A stretch of 9,562 nucleotides of DNA. Source: Porticoccaceae bacterium. Lineage in GTDB: Bacteria > Pseudomonadota > Gammaproteobacteria > Pseudomonadales > Porticoccaceae. Numbering within the stretch: the stretch's first letter is position 1; each line of letters starts with the position of its first letter. Below, piece after piece: positions 6,119 through 9,562 of this stretch. The notes beneath the pieces are model-generated. The model was not told the DNA's origin. It saw nothing but the letters and a program-made list of their open reading frames with translations, and ran no database searches. The stretch is from positions 7,679 through 17,240 of the forward strand of contig PCDB01000058.1 in assembly GCA_002591625.1 (NCBI GenBank). Direction: 5' to 3'. The position numbers and the translations under genes are program-made.

Positions 6119-7447
6119 ATGCAGTTACAAGCAAGCAATCCGCCACTAGACGCATATTGGATGCCATTTACAGCTAACAGAGATTTCAAGAAATCTCCCC
6201 GTCTCCTCGCATCCGCAAGTGGTCACCATTACATCGCTAACGACGGGAGGAGGCTCTACGATGGTTTTTCTGGTTTGTGGACCTCCGGTCTAGGTCACTG
6301 CCATCCCAAAATAGTGGAAGCAGTTCAGCATCAAGTCGCTCATCTTGATCTTTGCATGGGCTTTCAAGCCGGCCATAACAAAGCTTTTGAACTAGCGGAA
6401 AACTTAACAAAAATTGCCCCGAAAGGTCTTGAACACTGTTTTTTTACAAATTCTGGTTCGGAGTCGGTAGACACAGCCCTAAAAATCGCCCTCGGGTATC
6501 ACCGTGCCCGAGGCGAGGCCACTCGAACGCGCTTGATTGGGCGTCAACGAGGATATCACGGAGTTAATTTCGGGGGTATTTCCGTTGGCGGAATTGGTCC
6601 GAATCGCAAAATGTTTGGGGCAAACTTAATCAACGGCGTTGATCATTTGTCACACACACATAATCTCGAGCATGCAGCTTTTAGCCATGGGCTGCCCGAA
6701 TGGGGCGCGCATCTAGTTGATGAGCTGGAGGCCCTCGTCGCGCTCCATGATGCGAGTACCATCGCTGCCGTGATCGTCGAACCAGTGGCAGGATCGACGG
6801 GTATTCTCCCTCCCCCGGTCGGCTACCTAGAACGCTTACGTGACGTTTGCACTCGAAATGGTATCCTATTGATTTTCGATGAGGTGATTACGGGTTTTGG
6901 CCGCGTCGGCGAGGCCTTCGCGGCTCAACGTTTCGGGGTGTCGCCGGACATTATTACAGCGGCAAAAGGATTAACAAACGGGGTCATTCCGATGGGTGCA
7001 GTCTTGCTTGGCGAGGATATATACAAGGCATTTATGCATGGACCAGAGCAGGGAATTGAATTATTTCATGGTTACACATACTCGGGACACCCAGTTGCAG
7101 CAGCGGCCGGACTTGCAACCCTGGAAGTCTATAAAGCGGAGGGCACATTCGCTCAAGCGCGCGAACTGGAGAGCACGTTCGCCAAAGAGCTCCATCAATT
7201 TGACCATTATCCCAAGGTCATAGACGTGCGCAATATCGGTCTGATGGGGGCGATTGAGTTAGAGCCGAGGAAAGGTTCACCAGGAGCCAGGGGGCTTGAG
7301 GTCCACAAGCAATGTTTCTGGGAAGAGGATCTTGTCATCAGAAATAACATGGATATTCTTCAGTTCTCACCATTTTTGAACTCTCGCCCTGCAGATCTGC
7401 GCGATATGTTTGCAGCCGTGAAGCGAGTCATCGATAAAGTTGCATGA
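6119..7447 (+). CDS. Omega-amino acid (beta-alanine):pyruvate aminotransferase, class III, PLP-dependent
   Basis: The protein has 442 aa from the ATG at 6119. The six bases before it (GTG TTT, from 6113) are in frame, but the GTG overlaps the GAGG ribosome binding site, so the ATG is preferred. Numbering from that GTG: the entry motif YWMPFTANRDF (15-25), GFSGLWTSGLGH (51-62), PLP-phosphate loop TNSGSES (112-118), stacking Y148 in RGYHG, D256 in IFDEVITGFGR, Schiff-base K285 in TAAKGLTNG, T322 in HGYTYSGHP, and R410, which aligns with the substrate carboxylate-switching Arg of the Pseudomonas putida enzyme. The whole length follows that beta-alanine:pyruvate transaminase. Reaction: beta-alanine (or another omega-amino acid) plus pyruvate gives malonate semialdehyde plus L-alanine, in the cytoplasm. 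The product is the substrate of MmsA encoded 334 bases downstream. In P. aeruginosa the equivalent gene is called bauA. A broader amine specificity is possible. Confidence 0.93.
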   Translation: MQLQASNPPLDAYWMPFTANRDFKKSPRLLASASGHHYIANDGRRLYDGFSGLWTSGLGHCHPKIVEAVQHQVAHLDLCMGFQAGHNKAFELAENLTKIAPKGLEHCFFTNSGSESVDTALKIALGYHRARGEATRTRLIGRQRGYHGVNFGGISVGGIGPNRKMFGANLINGVDHLSHTHNLEHAAFSHGLPEWGAHLVDELEALVALHDASTIAAVIVEPVAGSTGILPPPVGYLERLRDVCTRNGILLIFDEVITGFGRVGEAFAAQRFGVSPDIITAAKGLTNGVIPMGAVLLGEDIYKAFMHGPEQGIELFHGYTYSGHPVAAAAGLATLEVYKAEGTFAQARELESTFAKELHQFDHYPKVIDVRNIGLMGAIELEPRKGSPGARGLEVHKQCFWEEDLVIRNNMDILQFSPFLNSRPADLRDMFAAVKRVIDKVA

Positions 7448-7503
7448 AATCTCACCATGAAGATATCATGCTCGTGTCGAGAATTTTCGTTAGCTGCGGC
7501 GAG

Positions 7504-7556
7504 ACACGGAATTGAGGGACAGCTTCATGATAGCTAAATTAGCTGTCGTTCCGTGT
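7504..7556 (+). promoter_or_regulatory. Two-part stem-loop in the aminotransferase-mmsA spacer
   Basis: ACACGGAA (7504-7511) pairs perfectly with TTCCGTGT (7549-7556). Inside it GACAGCT (7518-7524) pairs perfectly with AGCTGTC (7541-7547). Between the stems are six unpaired bases on the left and one on the right; the apical loop is 16 bases. Two nested perfect stems of 8 and 7 bp are unlikely by chance. No U-run follows, so a simple terminator is not favoured; an mRNA-processing or regulatory element is possible. Confidence 0.45.
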
Positions 7557-7685
7557 TATTGGCGACAATTAGATTGTCTTGGACTTTTGTGCAGAGTCAC
7601 CGCATCGAAGCCTCACTTTTGCTCCGATACTTTCTGGCTATACGATCTGTCATTTTTTTCTTTGTTGGGCGATACCTCTAGATCG

Positions 7686-7739
7686 GGCAAATTGCCGGCA
7701 AGCTCAGGTTAATTGGCAGTGAAGCAAATCATATGGCAA
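7686..7739. promoter_or_regulatory. Cluster of GGCAA/TTGCC half-sites upstream of mmsA
   Basis: GGCAA-A-TTGCC (7686-7696) overlaps the perfect 10-base palindrome TTGCCGGCAA (7692-7701). Further copies of the half-site are TTGGCA (7713-7718) and TGGCAA (7734-7739). Five related half-sites within 54 bases, ending 42 bases before the mmsA start, look like a regulator-binding region. Confidence 0.4.
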
Positions 7740-7781
7740 TTGAAAAAAAAGTTGTCGGACTTGGCTTTTTAGGAGAGATTT

Positions 7782-9272
7782 ATGAAAAACATTGGGCATT
7801 TGATCAACGGAAGCATAGTCGAACAAGGTGGTTTGAAGCAAGATGTGTTTAATCCGTCTTTGGGTAAAGTTGAAAAACAGGTTTTGATGGCCCAAAAACA
7901 TACAGTTGAATTGGCAATCCAGGCAGCAACCGAAGCATTCCCGGCCTGGAGGAACACTCCAACTGTTAAGCGTGCGCGCATCATGTTCGAGTTCAGGAAT
8001 CTTTTAGAGCGGAACCGTGATCAAATTTGCAGGCTAATTGGTGAGGAGCATGGAAAAATTGCCCACGACGCGGCGGGAGAATTACAAAGAGGCATCGAAA
8101 ACGTTGAATATGCCTGCTTTGCGCCAGAGCTACTTAAAGGAGAGCATAGTAAAAATGTAGCGCAAGACATTGATTCTTGGAGTGAGTTTCAACCACTGGG
8201 GGTGGTAGCTGGAATCACTCCTTTTAACTTCCCGGCTATGGTGCCTCTATGGATGTATCCACTAGCGCTTGTCTGTGGCAATTGTTTTGTTCTGAAACCT
8301 TCCGAGCGCGATCCCGGATCGGCTTTATTTATAGCTGAGTTGATGCATCAAGCAGGCCTTCCGAATGGCGTGTTAAATGTGGTGAATGGTGGCAAGGAAG
8401 CAGTGGAAACACTGCTGTCTGACGGTCGAATTGAGGCAGTAAGCTTTGTCGGATCAACGCCCATCGCCGAACACATATACAGTACTGCTACATCCCGTGG
8501 AAAGCGCTGTCAAGCCTTAGGGGGTGCCAAAAATCATGCCATTGTAATGCCAGATGCAGATATCGATAACGCAGTCAATCAGCTTTTGGGGGCAGCCTTT
8601 GGGTCTTCGGGGGAGCGTTGCATGGCGCTTTCAGTAGCCGTGGCCATAGGTGACCAAGTTGGAGACGCTTTGATGAGAAGAATGAAAAGTGCAATGGATG
8701 GTTTGAGAGTGGGGCCGTTTTATGACAGCGAAAATAATTTTGGTCCTGTAATCTCTCCCGAGCACAAAGCTCGAATCATCGGTTACATCGACAGCGCCGA
8801 GGAGCAGGGAGCAGACATTATTGTTGATGGTCGCCATCCAAAGATTGAGGGCCATGAGGATGGATTTTTCATAGGTGGGACATTGATTGATCGAGTTACA
8901 CCTGAAATGGATAGCTACAAGGAAGAGATCTTCGGTCCTGTGCTCCAGATAATGCGTGTTGATAGTATGGAAGATGCTATGCATCTGATAGATGCACATG
9001 AGTACGGAAACGGTACCTGCATATTCACTCGGGACGGTGAGGCAGCCAGATATTTTACAGACCGGATAAATGTCGGAATGGTTGGCGTAAATATCCCGCT
9101 GCCGGTGCCTGTGTCATACCATAGCTTTGGAGGGTGGAAGCGCTCGCTTTTCGGTGATTTACATGCATATGGACCTGATGCTGTAAGGTTTTACACAAGA
9201 CGCAAAACGATCACTCAAAGATGGCCCTCGGCGGGTGTTCGAGAGGGAGTTGTATACTCTTTTCCCAGTTGA
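7782..9272 (+). CDS. mmsA: CoA-acylating methylmalonate/malonate-semialdehyde dehydrogenase
   Basis: The protein has 496 aa, full length for the ALDH6 family, starting at an ATG with AGGAG six bases upstream. The N149 region reads GITPFNFPAMVPLWMYP (144-160). The nucleophile is C280 in GSSGERCMALS. ALGGAKNH (245-252) replaces the general-base glutamate motif of hydrolytic aldehyde dehydrogenases; its absence is typical of this CoA-acylating family. EEIFGPVL (381-388) is the conserved ALDH segment, and the C-terminus KTITQRWPSAGVREG matches MmsA. Reaction: (methyl)malonate semialdehyde plus CoA and NAD+ gives propionyl- or acetyl-CoA, CO2 and NADH. With the aminotransferase upstream it completes a two-step route from beta-alanine to acetyl-CoA, like BauA-BauC. 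A role in valine or myo-inositol (IolA) breakdown is possible for the family, but no neighbour supports it. Confidence 0.94.
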   Translation: MKNIGHLINGSIVEQGGLKQDVFNPSLGKVEKQVLMAQKHTVELAIQAATEAFPAWRNTPTVKRARIMFEFRNLLERNRDQICRLIGEEHGKIAHDAAGELQRGIENVEYACFAPELLKGEHSKNVAQDIDSWSEFQPLGVVAGITPFNFPAMVPLWMYPLALVCGNCFVLKPSERDPGSALFIAELMHQAGLPNGVLNVVNGGKEAVETLLSDGRIEAVSFVGSTPIAEHIYSTATSRGKRCQALGGAKNHAIVMPDADIDNAVNQLLGAAFGSSGERCMALSVAVAIGDQVGDALMRRMKSAMDGLRVGPFYDSENNFGPVISPEHKARIIGYIDSAEEQGADIIVDGRHPKIEGHEDGFFIGGTLIDRVTPEMDSYKEEIFGPVLQIMRVDSMEDAMHLIDAHEYGNGTCIFTRDGEAARYFTDRINVGMVGVNIPLPVPVSYHSFGGWKRSLFGDLHAYGPDAVRFYTRRKTITQRWPSAGVREGVVYSFPS

Positions 9273-9562
9273 ATTGTGAAAAATTGGCTGGTATAAATGC
9301 TTGAGTTTGGGTCTTTAATATCTGAAATGGCGGTTGTTTAAAGACCAAACAATAGAATTTGCGCCATCTCAATCACTAATTTTCCGAGGTGCGCTGATCT
9401 ATGGCGCAATTAATGAGTTTCATCGCTTGCGCACACTCGGTAATTGCACCAAACACGCAAGAACGAGGGATGGTTTGCTCCGGTAAGACTTAATAAGTAT
9501 GGCATGGTGCTCGCTGATAACTTTATTACCGAGGAGATCTGGTATATATTTATGGGACCATA
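9273..9562. other. Non-coding or unresolved right edge downstream of mmsA
   Basis: These 290 bases contain the bulged hairpin at 9305-9350, then an inverted repeat TTGCGCCAT/ATGGCGCAA (9359-9367 and 9401-9409) and a distant one, CTCGGTAAT/ATTACCGAG (9436-9444 and 9525-9533). The last two are near chance expectation for a window of this size. Short open frames reach the right edge on both strands but none has a convincing start or a recognisable protein. Confidence 0.5.
9305..9350 (+). terminator. Bulged hairpin downstream of mmsA
   Basis: GTTTGG (9305-9310) pairs with CCAAAC (9345-9350), and TCTTTAA (9312-9318) pairs with TTAAAGA (9338-9344), leaving one bulged G at 9311 and a 19-base loop. 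The 13-bp stem begins 33 bases after the mmsA stop. The bases after it (AATAGAATTT) lack a proper U-run, so it may be a weak terminator or a 3'-end stabilising hairpin. Confidence 0.4.

Larger units (their letters stand above)
7448..7781. other. Long spacer between the aminotransferase and mmsA genes
   Basis: This 334-base gap is long for two co-functional genes on one strand, so mmsA may have its own promoter or a regulated leader. It holds a small CTCG-TGT-CGAG hairpin (7471-7481), a two-part stem-loop (7504-7556), a run of seven T (from about 7650) and a cluster of GGCA/TGCC half-sites (7686-7739). One short open frame (ATG 7527 to the stop at 7710-7712, 61 aa) has AGGGA in front of it but no recognisable family. 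I see no clear -35/-10 pair for mmsA. Confidence 0.55.

Noticed and set aside
7527..7712. 61-aa small protein in the aminotransferase-mmsA spacer
   Set aside because: An AGGGA precedes it, but composition and sequence show no family or membrane or signal pattern; not listed as a gene, kept only as part of a finding.
9401..9493. 30-codon plus-strand frame after mmsA
   Set aside because: Too short, with a ribosome-binding-like GAGGT about 10 bases upstream only; no supporting pattern.
9436..9533. Long-range 9-base inverted repeat as terminal repeats of an insertion element
   Set aside because: No transposase frame lies between the arms, and a 9-base match at this distance is near chance expectation for the window.
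9443..9562. Open plus-strand frame running off the right edge, with protein-like composition
   Set aside because: About 40 open codons can occur by chance, it has no good start, and I recognise no family; sequence beyond the edge would decide.

Overview
The window looks like a bacterial chromosome segment of moderate GC content. It is most likely proteobacterial, and gammaproteobacterial is plausible, judging from the enzyme families, the PuuR-type regulators and the AGGAG ribosome binding sites. I cannot place it more precisely. There are seven protein genes: six complete and one cut by the left edge. I see no tRNA, rRNA, transposase or CRISPR array.

Left part, minus strand (read 4144 down to 1): an isochorismatase-family amidohydrolase (3506-4144); a two-module flavoprotein of the dimethylglycine/sarcosine dehydrogenase type fused to a GcvT-like folate domain (962-3409); and, after a 311-base gap with a strong hairpin, the N-terminal 216 codons of a luciferase-like (LLM) flavin-dependent oxidoreductase (1-650). 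The families point to breakdown of an N-methylated or N-carbamoylated amine. The substrate cannot be read from the sequence.

Centre (4145-6118): two paralogous regulators lie tail to tail, one on plus (4750-5298) and one on minus (5389-5937). Both are 182 aa, with an XRE helix-turn-helix followed by a cupin domain as in E. coli PuuR. They align without gaps at about 47% identity by hand count. Each is transcribed away from one of the flanking catabolic units across a palindrome-rich control region, which gives the locus a mirror-image layout.

Right part, plus strand: a class III omega-amino acid (beta-alanine):pyruvate aminotransferase (6119-7447) and a CoA-acylating methylmalonate/malonate-semialdehyde dehydrogenase, MmsA (7782-9272). 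Together they would convert beta-alanine via malonate semialdehyde to acetyl-CoA and CO2, or handle beta-aminoisobutyrate to propionyl-CoA. The 334 bases between them are unusually long for an operon and carry a two-part hairpin and a cluster of GGCA/TGCC half-sites. After mmsA there is a bulged hairpin and 212 bases with no supportable gene.

Working model (inference): a small amine-catabolism island in which each arm is controlled by its own cupin-sensing repressor, the two repressors having arisen by duplication. The left arm would remove carbamoyl and methyl groups, and the right arm would feed an omega-amino acid into central metabolism. Whether the two arms treat parts of one molecule or two related molecules is open.
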